From Phycisphaera sp. (GTDB lineage: Bacteria > Planctomycetota > Phycisphaerae > Phycisphaerales > Zrk34), in NCBI GenBank assembly GCA_016125285.1, contig WGMA01000012.1, positions 155,923-219,922 on the forward strand: DNA of 64,000 nt. Reading direction: 5' to 3'. The notes beneath the pieces were generated by a model. That model saw nothing but the letters and a program-made list of their open reading frames with translations. It was not told the DNA's origin and ran no database searches. This document shows, piece by piece, positions 9,495 through 17,257 of the stretch. Within the stretch, counting starts at the first letter, position 1. Every line of letters starts with the position of its first letter. The translations under genes were made by a program, and so were the position numbers.

Positions 9495-10109
9495 ATGGGT
9501 TTCCCCAAACCGTTCTTCCGCTGGCGACCGCACCCCTGGCACGGCCTCGACCCCGGCGACGACTGCCCGAACATCGTCAACGCCTACATCGAGCTCACGT
9601 CGTTCGACTTCGTGAAGTACGAGATCGACAAGTCGACGGGGTACCTGCGCGTGGACCGCCCGCAGCGTTCGAGCTCGCTGCCGCCGTCGATGTACGGGTT
9701 CATCCCGCAGACGATCTGCCACGGTCGGGTCGGCGCGCTGAGCGCCAACACGCCGCGCGGCGACGGCGACCCGCTCGACATCTGCGTGATCAGCGAGCGC
9801 CCCATCACGCGCGCCGAGGTGATCGTCAGCGCGCGCGTGCTCGGCGGTCTGCAGGGCATCGACAACGGCGAGGCCGACGACAAGATCATCGCCGTGCTCG
9901 CCAACGACAGCGTCTACGCCAACTGCCACGACATCAGCGACCTGCCGAGCGTGATGATCGAGCGCCTGCGTCACTACTTCTCGACGTACAAGATGATCCC
10001 CGGCAAGCCGCCGACGATGACCGTCGAGCGCACCTACGACCGCGAGCACGCCTACAAGGTGATCGCGGCGGCGATGGAAGACTACGACCACGAGTTCGGC
10101 CGCGACTGA
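9495..10109 (+). CDS. ppa: Inorganic pyrophosphatase, family I
   Basis: Hydrolyses pyrophosphate to phosphate in the cytoplasm and so drives biosynthetic reactions. The family signature D-x-D-P-L-D is seen as [11 protein letters not shown], with Asp90, Asp92 and Asp95. [14 protein letters not shown] near 42 and MYGFIPQT near 66 also fit. The ATG at 9495 is chosen because the product then begins close to the conserved domain; upstream in-frame ATGs would add sequence that does not look like protein. At 204 residues the length is near the usual 175-200. A PPi-type phosphofructokinase occurs elsewhere in the window, so two enzymes draw on the same PPi pool. Confidence 0.93.
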   Translation: MGFPKPFFRWRPHPWHGLDPGDDCPNIVNAYIELTSFDFVKYEIDKSTGYLRVDRPQRSSSLPPSMYGFIPQTICHGRVGALSANTPRGDGDPLDICVISERPITRAEVIVSARVLGGLQGIDNGEADDKIIAVLANDSVYANCHDISDLPSVMIERLRHYFSTYKMIPGKPPTMTVERTYDREHAYKVIAAAMEDYDHEFGRD

Positions 10110-10115
10110 CGGTCA

Positions 10116-10155
10116 TTTGGTGATTTGGTGAAGTGGCGATCTGGTGATGTGGCGG
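10116..10155. repeat. Octamer array (TTTGGTGA type), solo copy
   Basis: Five 8-bp units in a row, TTTGGTGA, TTTGGTGA, AGTGGCGA, TCTGGTGA and TGTGGCGG, lie between the convergent ppa and HD-domain genes. The same unit forms the outer arms of the two elements around shikimate kinase at 42 kb. No inverted partner is seen nearby. Confidence 0.8.
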
Positions 10156-10163
10156 CGCGTCGT

Positions 10164-10706
10164 TCAGTTGAATCGTCCGCCGGTCACACCCCATCGCGAA
10201 TATACAAAGTCCGGCACCTGGCGTTCGGCGGCGCGCCCGCACGCCCACGCGATCGTGTCGTAGTTCTTTGCCGCTGCGGTGCACAGGTAACGCGTGTCGG
10301 GGTACATGCCGACACGGAACAGATCGAGGCGGTCGGCGTCCCAGCAGGTCTGCACGGTCACCGGCCCGTCCGTCGTCCCGTCCGTGTGTCGATCGCACGC
10401 GTCGCACATCATCTCGAATTCGTCGTCGGACAGGGCGGTGAGCGCGTCCCAGCCTTCGTCGCGCATGTGTCTCGCGAGCTTCGCGCCGCGTGACCCGTGT
10501 CCGGGATCGCTGCTCTCGTTGATACGCTGGGAGTCGTGGAACAGCGCGAACAGCTCGACCACACGCGCGTCGGCGCCGGTCGACTCGGCGAGGCGCACGC
10601 CGTTTTCCAGCACGCGCGCCCAGTGCGACACGCCGTGGTATCCGAACAGCGGCAGCGTGTAGTGCGACAGCACGTGCGCGACAAGTTGTCTTGTGATCAC
10701 CGACAC
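10164..10706 (-). CDS. HD-domain protein, predicted metal-dependent phosphohydrolase
   Basis: 180 residues from GTG 10706; GTG 10700 is equally possible. The order of metal ligands fits an HD fold: His28 in YHGVSHWARV, His57-Asp58 in FALFHDSQR, His107 in CDRHTDG and Asp123 or Asp125 in WDADRLDLF. A conserved-looking DPGHGSRGAKLA segment follows the HD pair. It starts 8 bases after the stop of the upstream sulfatase on the same strand, so the two may be co-transcribed. The substrate could be a nucleotide or other phosphate ester. The start codon is uncertain. Confidence 0.75.
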   Translation of the reverse strand: MSVITRQLVAHVLSHYTLPLFGYHGVSHWARVLENGVRLAESTGADARVVELFALFHDSQRINESSDPGHGSRGAKLARHMRDEGWDALTALSDDEFEMMCDACDRHTDGTTDGPVTVQTCWDADRLDLFRVGMYPDTRYLCTAAAKNYDTIAWACGRAAERQVPDFVYSRWGVTGGRFN

Positions 10707-10714
10707 GCCCCGAC

Positions 10715-12259
10715 TCACTTCTTGGTCTTCAACCCCGTCTTGTCCGCCCAGACGAACCACAGCTTGCTCATCGCCTCGACGCGGTCGGGCTGTGAACTCG
10801 CCAGGTCGTGGGTCTCGGTGCGGTCGGCGTCGATGTCGTACAGCTCCCACTCTTTGCGTTCCCACACCAGCTTCCATTGGCCCTGGCGGATGGCGCGGTG
10901 GCCGGACCATTCCCAGTAGAGCTCGTCGTGCGGCTTGCGGGTCTTGCCCTCGAAGATCGGCAGCAGGCTGATGCCCTCGACGGGGATGATCTGGTTGCCG
11001 TGGAACTCCGAAGGGTAGTTTGTGCCGGCCAGATCGCAGAGGGTGGGCATGAAGTCGATGATGTGGCCGGGCTGGTTGGTCTGCGTGCCGGGCTTCACGC
11101 GGCCGGGCCAGCGGACGATCATCGGCGTGCTGACGCCGCCCTCGTGCGTCCACGACTTGAACCTGCGGAACGGCGCGTTCTGCGCCCAGCCCCACGCCGG
11201 GCCGACCGCGACGTAGTCGTCGCCGGGCCCGGGGTGACGCTGCTTCGGGTCACGCCCGCCGGGCTCCTCGCTGCACCCACCGTTGTCCGACAGGAACATC
11301 ACGATCGTGTTGTCGTCGATGCCGAGATCCTTGATCGTCGCCATCAGCCGCCCGATGTTCTGGTCCATGCGGTCGATCATCGCCGCGTACACCGCCATGC
11401 GCGAGTCTTCGAACTCCTTGTTTGCCGACTCCCACGGATAGGCGTGCGGGTCGGTGCCGCTCAGCGGCCAGGTCTTCGGGTCGAACAGGCCCATCTCGAC
11501 CTGACGCTTGTAGCGATCCTTACGCATCTGCTCCCAGCCCATCATGAACTTGCCGGTGTACTTGGCGATGTCCTCCGGCAGGGCGTGCAGCGGGTAGTGC
11601 GGGGCGTTGTAGGTCAGGTGCAGCAGGAACGGTTTGTCCGGCGTCTCGCTGCGGAACCGCTTGATCGTCTCGATCGCGTGATCGGTGAACGCGTTGGTTG
11701 TGTAGAAATCCTTGGGGAACTCGGTGATCTTCTCGTCGTTGTGCCCGAAGAGGCGCACGCGGCCGCCCTTGTACTTCGGGTCGGGCTGGACGGGGTTGAA
11801 GTAGTTGCAGCAGCCGTCGAGCAGGCCGTAGTACTCCTCGAAGCCGCGGTGGAACGGGTACGTGGTCTCTCCGGCGCCGAGGTGCCACTTGCCGATGAGC
11901 GTCGTGCGGTATCCCGCGTCTTTGAGCACCTCGCCGAAGGTGACCATGCTGGTCTGGAGCAGCGAGCCGGAGCGACGCGGGTAAAGGCCGGTGACGATCG
12001 ACGCGCGGGTCGTGGTGCACTTGGCGTTGTTGTAGAACTGCGTGAACTTCATGCCCTCGGCGGCGAGTCGGTCGATGTTCGGCGTGTCGACCTCACCGCC
12101 GTAGCAGTGCAGGTCGGAGAAGCCCATGTCGTCGCACATGATCAGCACGATGTTCGGTCGCGTGCCCTTCAGGTCGGCGCGTGCGGAAGGACCGGCGAAG
12201 GTCGCCGCGAGCAGGGCGATGGTGAGAATCACGGTAAATCGTGTGCAGTTAAGGCGCAT
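10715..12259 (-). CDS. Secreted arylsulfatase-like sulfatase
   Basis: 514 residues with a signal peptide of about 28 residues (ends SARA). Metal-binding Asp residues lie in MCDDMGFSD near 43. The maturation motif is C-T-T-T-R with Cys81, where the usual Pro is replaced by Thr. GKWHLG and LSDNGGC motifs are clear, and the C-terminus carries WKLVWERKEWELYDI as in large arylsulfatases. The gene diverges from the PQQ-dehydrogenase gene at 12466 and is followed by the HD-domain gene. It probably desulfates an extracellular substrate. Confidence 0.93.
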   Translation of the reverse strand: MRLNCTRFTVILTIALLAATFAGPSARADLKGTRPNIVLIMCDDMGFSDLHCYGGEVDTPNIDRLAAEGMKFTQFYNNAKCTTTRASIVTGLYPRRSGSLLQTSMVTFGEVLKDAGYRTTLIGKWHLGAGETTYPFHRGFEEYYGLLDGCCNYFNPVQPDPKYKGGRVRLFGHNDEKITEFPKDFYTTNAFTDHAIETIKRFRSETPDKPFLLHLTYNAPHYPLHALPEDIAKYTGKFMMGWEQMRKDRYKRQVEMGLFDPKTWPLSGTDPHAYPWESANKEFEDSRMAVYAAMIDRMDQNIGRLMATIKDLGIDDNTIVMFLSDNGGCSEEPGGRDPKQRHPGPGDDYVAVGPAWGWAQNAPFRRFKSWTHEGGVSTPMIVRWPGRVKPGTQTNQPGHIIDFMPTLCDLAGTNYPSEFHGNQIIPVEGISLLPIFEGKTRKPHDELYWEWSGHRAIRQGQWKLVWERKEWELYDIDADRTETHDLASSQPDRVEAMSKLWFVWADKTGLKTKK

Positions 12260-12291
12260 CGGCGACTCCGGTCAGGTCATTTTTCAAAAAC

Positions 12292-12322
12292 TTGGCAATG
12301 TTTTGGACCCATTGGCTATATA
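12292..12322 (+). promoter_or_regulatory. Possible promoter for the PQQ-dehydrogenase operon
   Basis: TTGGCA at 12292-12297 and TATATA at 12317-12322 resemble -35 and -10 boxes. They are separated by 19 bases, which is slightly long. They lie in the divergent region between the sulfatase and the PQQ-dehydrogenase gene, about 140 bases before that gene's start. Confidence 0.35.
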
Positions 12323-12465
12323 GAGTAGCGCGACAAGAGCGCGCCGACCAGCCGATGTTGACCGTCTTACCCCCGCGACCTAGCTTATGCACGAGTCATC
12401 CAACCTCCTCGACCGTCGGGGTCGAACTACGAACAATCGGGCACGCTGAAAGAAAGGGGCTACGT

Positions 12466-13830
12466 ATGCACCGCACCGTCGGGCAGTACCGTCGCACGTC
12501 ACGATTCGCCGCCTTGGGCGCCGCGCTGGCTTTGGCGCTGATCGCCGCGCCCGTCCACGCGGACCAGCCCCCGAACACCGCCGAGCCCGGCGGCAAGCTG
12601 CCCGGCAATGTCGCGATGAAGCTCGTGAAGGTCGCCGACGGCTTCGTCGACCCCATCAACGTCGTGTGCCCGAAGGACGGCTCCGGCCGCCTGTTCGTCA
12701 TCGAGCGACCCGGCGTCGTCCGCATCATCAAGGACGGCAAGGTCCTCAAGAAGCCGTTCCTCGACATCAAGCAGACCGTCGTCAGCTCTTTCCTCGAGCA
12801 GGGCCTGTACGACCTGGAGTTCCACCCGAAGTTCAAGGAGAACGGCCAGTTCTTCGTGCACTACTCGGACATGTGGTTCAACGGTGACTCGTTCATCGCG
12901 CGGTACAACGTTGACCCCGACGACGAGAACAAGGCCGACCGCAAGTCGGTGAAGGTGATCATGACGATCGACCAGCCGTACGCGAACCACAACGGCGGCG
13001 AGCTGGTGTTCGGGCCGGACGGGTACCTGTACATCGGTTCGGGCGACGGCGGCTGGGAGGGCGACGTGCTCAACGCCGGTCAGCGTCTCGACACGCTGCT
13101 GGCGAAGATCTTGCGCATCGACGTCGATCACACCGACAGCGATCGTGCGTACAGCATCCCGAAGACCAACCCGTTCCAGACACCCAAGCAGCAGATGGTG
13201 CTGTTCGGCGTCAGCGAAGAGGAGTTCGCGAAGGTCGCGCCGACCGCGAAGCCGGAGATCTGGGCGTACGGCGTGCGCAACCCCGTGAAGATGCAGTTCG
13301 ACCGCAAGACCGGCGACCTGTACATCGCCGACGTCGGCCAGAACCACTGGGAGGAAGTCTCGTTCCAGCCCGCCAACAGCAAGGGCGGCGAGAACTACGG
13401 GTGGAAGATGATGTGCGGCACGCACCCGTTCCCGATCGGCGCGAAGGACGCGCCGAAGGTCGGCATCGCGCCGATCGCCCAGTACAACCACGCGAAGGAC
13501 GGCATCTGCGTGATCGGCTTCGGCGTGGCGCGCGGTCCGGCGTACAAGGGTGACGCCGACGGCGTGTACTTCTTCGGCGACTGGGGCAGCGGCAAGTTCT
13601 GGGGCGTGAAGCGCGGCGACGACGGCAAGTGGGTCATGCAGGAGATGGCCGACACCAAGCTCATGTTCACCGGCGCCGGCGAGGACGAGCAGGGCAATAT
13701 CTACGTGACGACCGCGCACGCGAACTACGGCGGGCCGGTCAACCCCGAGGACAACCCGCGCGGCGCGGTGTGGAAGCTCGTGCCGGCCGACCAGGTCCCG
13801 GCGGGCGCCGAGACCGCGCCGCTGGAGTGA
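12466..13830 (+). CDS. Secreted PQQ-dependent sugar dehydrogenase-like protein
   Basis: Predicted six-bladed beta-propeller of the soluble glucose/sorbosone dehydrogenase group, acting outside the cytoplasm. The ATG at 12466 has AAAGGGG about 6 bases upstream and gives a signal peptide of about 38 residues. Family phrases include GLYDLEFHPKF, NHNGGELVFGPDGYLYIGSGDGG and TGDLYIADVGQNHWEE. The length of 454 residues is normal. It is followed after 7 bases by a cupredoxin gene, which could be its electron acceptor. Whether PQQ is really bound cannot be told from the motifs. Confidence 0.88.
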   Translation: MHRTVGQYRRTSRFAALGAALALALIAAPVHADQPPNTAEPGGKLPGNVAMKLVKVADGFVDPINVVCPKDGSGRLFVIERPGVVRIIKDGKVLKKPFLDIKQTVVSSFLEQGLYDLEFHPKFKENGQFFVHYSDMWFNGDSFIARYNVDPDDENKADRKSVKVIMTIDQPYANHNGGELVFGPDGYLYIGSGDGGWEGDVLNAGQRLDTLLAKILRIDVDHTDSDRAYSIPKTNPFQTPKQQMVLFGVSEEEFAKVAPTAKPEIWAYGVRNPVKMQFDRKTGDLYIADVGQNHWEEVSFQPANSKGGENYGWKMMCGTHPFPIGAKDAPKVGIAPIAQYNHAKDGICVIGFGVARGPAYKGDADGVYFFGDWGSGKFWGVKRGDDGKWVMQEMADTKLMFTGAGEDEQGNIYVTTAHANYGGPVNPEDNPRGAVWKLVPADQVPAGAETAPLE

Positions 13831-13837
13831 GCGACGT

Positions 13838-14503
13838 ATGACTGATACGCATCAGACGAACATGACGAAACCGATCGCAACCGTGGTCGGCCTGTGGGCG
13901 CTGGCGATGGTCGTCGGCTACGTGGCGATCGGCGGCGGCGAGCGCGTCGACGCCCAGGCGCCGATGCGGCTGCCCGTGCAGTCGACGCTGTGCCTGCCGA
14001 TCGGCGCCGTCGTGCCGCTGGCCGCCGACGGCGAAGCGCCCAAGCCCGAGCCGCAGATGTTCATCTCGCTCGGCGACCAGCCCAAGACGCTGAACATCAC
14101 GGTCATCGCCGCGTACAACATGGAGAACGGCGGGATGAACTTCAACGGGTTCTCCCGCGGCGGGGCGGTGTACCGCGTGCCAAAGGGCTGGGCGGTGACC
14201 GTCACGTTCAAGAACAACTCCGCCGTGCCGCACAGCGCGATCGTGATCGACGCCGACGAAACGGACAAGCTCCAGCTCGGCGACCCGTACTTCGACGGCG
14301 CGTCGACGAAGGACCCGAAGATGGGCGGCACCAAGGAAGAGTCCTTCACCTTCACGCCCGACGAGACGGGCAAGTACGCGATCGCGTGCGGCTTCCCCGG
14401 TCACTGCGTCGGCGGGCACTGGGTGTCGCTGATCATCGGCAAGGAAGACACGCAGCCGTCGCTGAAGCTGGGCGACGGCGAGGCGTACACGCCGACGAAG
14501 TGA
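13838..14503 (+). CDS. Sulfocyanin-like cupredoxin with His in place of axial Met
   Basis: Predicted secreted or membrane-anchored blue-copper protein for electron transfer. An N-terminal hydrophobic helix (about 12-32) precedes the domain. The sulfocyanin pattern is seen: FNGFSRGGAVYRVPKGW, then PHSAIVI with ligand His132, then CGFPGHCVGGHW with Cys184 and His189. The position of the axial Met in sulfocyanin (Cys+10) is His194 here. It sits 7 bases after the PQQ-dehydrogenase gene, which suggests a shared redox path. The start at 13838 could also be the ATG at 13862. Confidence 0.82.
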   Translation: MTDTHQTNMTKPIATVVGLWALAMVVGYVAIGGGERVDAQAPMRLPVQSTLCLPIGAVVPLAADGEAPKPEPQMFISLGDQPKTLNITVIAAYNMENGGMNFNGFSRGGAVYRVPKGWAVTVTFKNNSAVPHSAIVIDADETDKLQLGDPYFDGASTKDPKMGGTKEESFTFTPDETGKYAIACGFPGHCVGGHWVSLIIGKEDTQPSLKLGDGEAYTPTK

Positions 14504-14570
14504 CGCGTCGCGGACGCACGCAGCAACCTACAATCTTCGAACCACGAAGTCGTTTGACGAAAGGACCCCC

Positions 14571-15788
14571 ATGATTCGCCGCACTCCAATGAGCACGCTC
14601 AAGACACTGGCCGCCGCGTTGGCGGTCGTTGCGATCCCCGCTGTGGTCACGGCCCACGACCCGGTCAACAAGGATCAGGCCGACGACCCGCAGGCGGTCG
14701 CGGAGGTCACGCACATCGCCGTCGTCGCGCAGGCCGACGCCAAGGCCGGCGACGCCAAGCCGACCACCGGCCAGGGCGCGATGATCTTCTCGTGGGACCA
14801 GGGCCTGACCGCCGCTTTCCCCGACGACGCGAAGAAGTTCGAGCCCGGTATGCACGGCGGGTTCAACGAGGACCCCGAGACCGGCATCGTCTACACCGGC
14901 ATCCCCGGCTACGGCCTGTGCCAGATCAGCGCGGACCTCAAGACGTGGAAGCTGCTCGGCGACGACCCGCGGCTCAAGGGCAACATCCACGGCCTGGTGT
15001 TCTTCGTGCACAACGGCAAGAAGTACATCGCCGTCGCGCAGCAGGGCGACCAGCGCGTGCTCGTCGTCGACCTCGACGGCAAGGTCCTCCAGCAGATCAA
15101 CAAGCCCGCCGGCGGCGAGTTCAACTTCGAGCCCGCCAACGCCTACTACAAAGGCGCCAAGTCGCCGTTCAACTGCACCGACGTGACCTACCTCGACGGA
15201 CGCCTCTACGTCGTGACCGGCTACAGCCCCGGCGACTTCGTGCTGACCGCCACCGAGAAGGACGGACAGTGGGCGTGGGGACCGATCGCGTGGGGCGGCA
15301 AGGGTGACGGGCCCGGCCAATTCAAGACGGCCCACGGCGTGTTCGCGCACGAGGGGTTCATCTATGTCGCCAACCGCGAGGCGCACAAGGTCGTCAAGTT
15401 CACGAAGGACGGCGAGCTCGTCGAGGAGATCAAGGACATCCCGCCGGGCAGCCGCGTGTGCAACATCGCGTACCTCGCCGACCACTTCTTCTTCTGCCCG
15501 CTGGCGAAGATCGGCAATCAGAAGTCCGCGCCGATCTACGCGCACACCGGCGAGAAGCTCGTGTCGACGATCATCCCCGGCGACCTGGGCATCCCCGTGC
15601 TCAACAACATCCACGACGCCTGGCCGCACTACGTCACCCAGGCCGACGGCTCCAAGGAGCTGTACATCCTGATCCACGGCTGGAACAAGGGGAAGTACGC
15701 GGTGCTCAAGCACGAGTCGTCTGCCGCCGCGGCCGCCGCGCTGCACGGTGGGCTGTTCGCCGGCGTCGTGCCCAACGCTGATCGCTGA
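14571..15788 (+). CDS. Secreted NHL/beta-propeller protein
   Basis: 405 residues. The start at 14571 has GAAAGGAC upstream, and the product has a signal peptide of about 28 residues ending VVTA. The body reads like a six-bladed propeller with repeats such as GFNEDPETGIVYTGIPGYG, KKYIAVAQQGDQRVLVVDL and GFIYVANREAHKVVKF. No catalytic residues are evident. It probably belongs to the same transcription unit as the dehydrogenase and cupredoxin (gap 67 bases). Function is unknown; a binding or scaffold role is a guess. Confidence 0.78.
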   Translation: MIRRTPMSTLKTLAAALAVVAIPAVVTAHDPVNKDQADDPQAVAEVTHIAVVAQADAKAGDAKPTTGQGAMIFSWDQGLTAAFPDDAKKFEPGMHGGFNEDPETGIVYTGIPGYGLCQISADLKTWKLLGDDPRLKGNIHGLVFFVHNGKKYIAVAQQGDQRVLVVDLDGKVLQQINKPAGGEFNFEPANAYYKGAKSPFNCTDVTYLDGRLYVVTGYSPGDFVLTATEKDGQWAWGPIAWGGKGDGPGQFKTAHGVFAHEGFIYVANREAHKVVKFTKDGELVEEIKDIPPGSRVCNIAYLADHFFFCPLAKIGNQKSAPIYAHTGEKLVSTIIPGDLGIPVLNNIHDAWPHYVTQADGSKELYILIHGWNKGKYAVLKHESSAAAAAALHGGLFAGVVPNADR

Positions 15789-15830
15789 TCCGGTGTCCGC
15801 TCGACACGCGAGCGTGACGTGAATCGCACA

Positions 15831-15871
15831 GTAGCGGAGAGTCTCTCGCCTCGCGGGGGACTCTCCGCTAC
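15831..15871. repeat. 13-bp perfect palindrome arms, hairpin
   Basis: GTAGCGGAGAGTC at 15831-15843 pairs exactly with GACTCTCCGCTAC at 15859-15871, with a 15-base loop. It lies just before the next gene's start and ends near a short T-run. It could act as a terminator for the upstream operon or be a dispersed palindromic repeat. Confidence 0.7.
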
Positions 15872-15884
15872 GCTTGTTTTACCC

Positions 15885-17216
15885 GTGATCAAACACCGAT
15901 TCGCCATCCTGTGTGTGACGCTGCTCTGCGGCGCGGCCTGCGTCAACAAGGCCCACGCGCACGCCCGGCCGTGGGAAGTCACCGCGCTGATGCGCGTCGA
16001 GCCCATCCGCGTCACCTGCCAGCTCTACACCGGCTTCGGCCTCGTCGACAAGATGCTGCACATCGACCGACGCGACCCCGAGACGCTCAGCGAAGCCGAG
16101 CTCGACCAGGTCAAGCGACAGATCGCTGACCGGTTCGCCGAGCTCGTCCGTGTCGAGATCAACGGCGAGGTCGTGCCCCCGCGCATCGACACGCTGTACA
16201 TCGGGCGTGACATGTCGATGCCCGACGTCGACAAGACCGCGCCGACGTTCCCCGCCGACAACGCCGACGTGTCCATCGTCGTGACGTATCCGACGATCGA
16301 TCCGCCGAAGACCGTGAGCGTCAGGTGGGCGGTCGTGCCCGCGGCGTATTTCGACGCGGACGTGATCAAGGCGATTGAGCGCACGCAGCCGCTGGCGCTG
16401 CTGGCGAACGTCAGCCTCACATCGATGGGGCAGTACCGGCGGCACATCGTCATCGGCCCGAAGCCCGGCACGTTCACCGTCGACAACGACGTGCCCGCGC
16501 CGCAGCCGGTCGACCTCGCCGTCGCCACGCGCCCCGTCACCGTCGCGCCGCACGGCCCGGCGTGGTCGGCGTTCGTCGTCCTCACGATGCTGCTCGGCGG
16601 CGCGATCCTCATCGTCGGGTTCCGTTCTTGCAGCGACGTCGTGCTCGCGCTTGCCTGCGTGGTGATCGTCACGCCGCTCGTCACCACGATCGTGCGGACG
16701 CACCACGTCGATCGGCCCGCCGAGTTCCCCGACGCCGAGCGCGCCCGCGTCATCGCCCGGCAGCTGCTGCGCAACGTCTACCTCGCCGGGATGTACACAC
16801 GCGACGACGACGTGTACGACCTGCTCGCCCGCAGCGTCAGCGGCGATTACCTCGATGAGCTGTACCACCAGCTGTACGCGGTGGCGCGCCGCGCCGAGTC
16901 GCCCGACGGCGCGTCGACCGACGTGCTGTCCGTCGAGGTGCTCGACTGTGACGTCAAGCTCGGCGACCACCACGCGACGCACGACGAAGGTGACGCGAGC
17001 GGCGGTGACAACGCCGAGGCGATGTCCGGCGCGTTCGAGGCGACGCTGCGCTGGCGCGTGCGCGGCATCGTCAAGCACTTCAACCACGTCCACACCCGCA
17101 CCAACGAGTACACCGCCGTGTTCACCGTCGCCCCGAACCACGGCTCGTGGCGCTTCGTCGCCGGCGAGCCGCTGGGTGCGACGCGCGTGGTCGACGAAGT
17201 GACACCCGGAAGCTGA
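15885..17216 (+). CDS. Exported membrane protein of unknown function
   Basis: 443 residues from GTG 15885. This start is chosen because it gives a signal peptide (IKHRFAILCVTLLCGAACV) and avoids translating the palindrome just upstream; a GTG at 15819 is also in frame. A soluble domain (about 30-220) is followed by two membrane helices (about 226-245 and 251-270) and a second soluble domain with His-rich patches (LGDHHATHDEGD, KHFNHVHTRT). No known domain is recognised. The ABC protein and zinc-type binding lipoprotein follow on the same strand, so it may serve metal handling; that is inference from context. Confidence 0.75.
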   Translation: MIKHRFAILCVTLLCGAACVNKAHAHARPWEVTALMRVEPIRVTCQLYTGFGLVDKMLHIDRRDPETLSEAELDQVKRQIADRFAELVRVEINGEVVPPRIDTLYIGRDMSMPDVDKTAPTFPADNADVSIVVTYPTIDPPKTVSVRWAVVPAAYFDADVIKAIERTQPLALLANVSLTSMGQYRRHIVIGPKPGTFTVDNDVPAPQPVDLAVATRPVTVAPHGPAWSAFVVLTMLLGGAILIVGFRSCSDVVLALACVVIVTPLVTTIVRTHHVDRPAEFPDAERARVIARQLLRNVYLAGMYTRDDDVYDLLARSVSGDYLDELYHQLYAVARRAESPDGASTDVLSVEVLDCDVKLGDHHATHDEGDASGGDNAEAMSGAFEATLRWRVRGIVKHFNHVHTRTNEYTAVFTVAPNHGSWRFVAGEPLGATRVVDEVTPGS

Positions 17217-17257
17217 CGCCGCGAACCTTAAGCCTTCGAGCACGGTAAAGTAACGTC

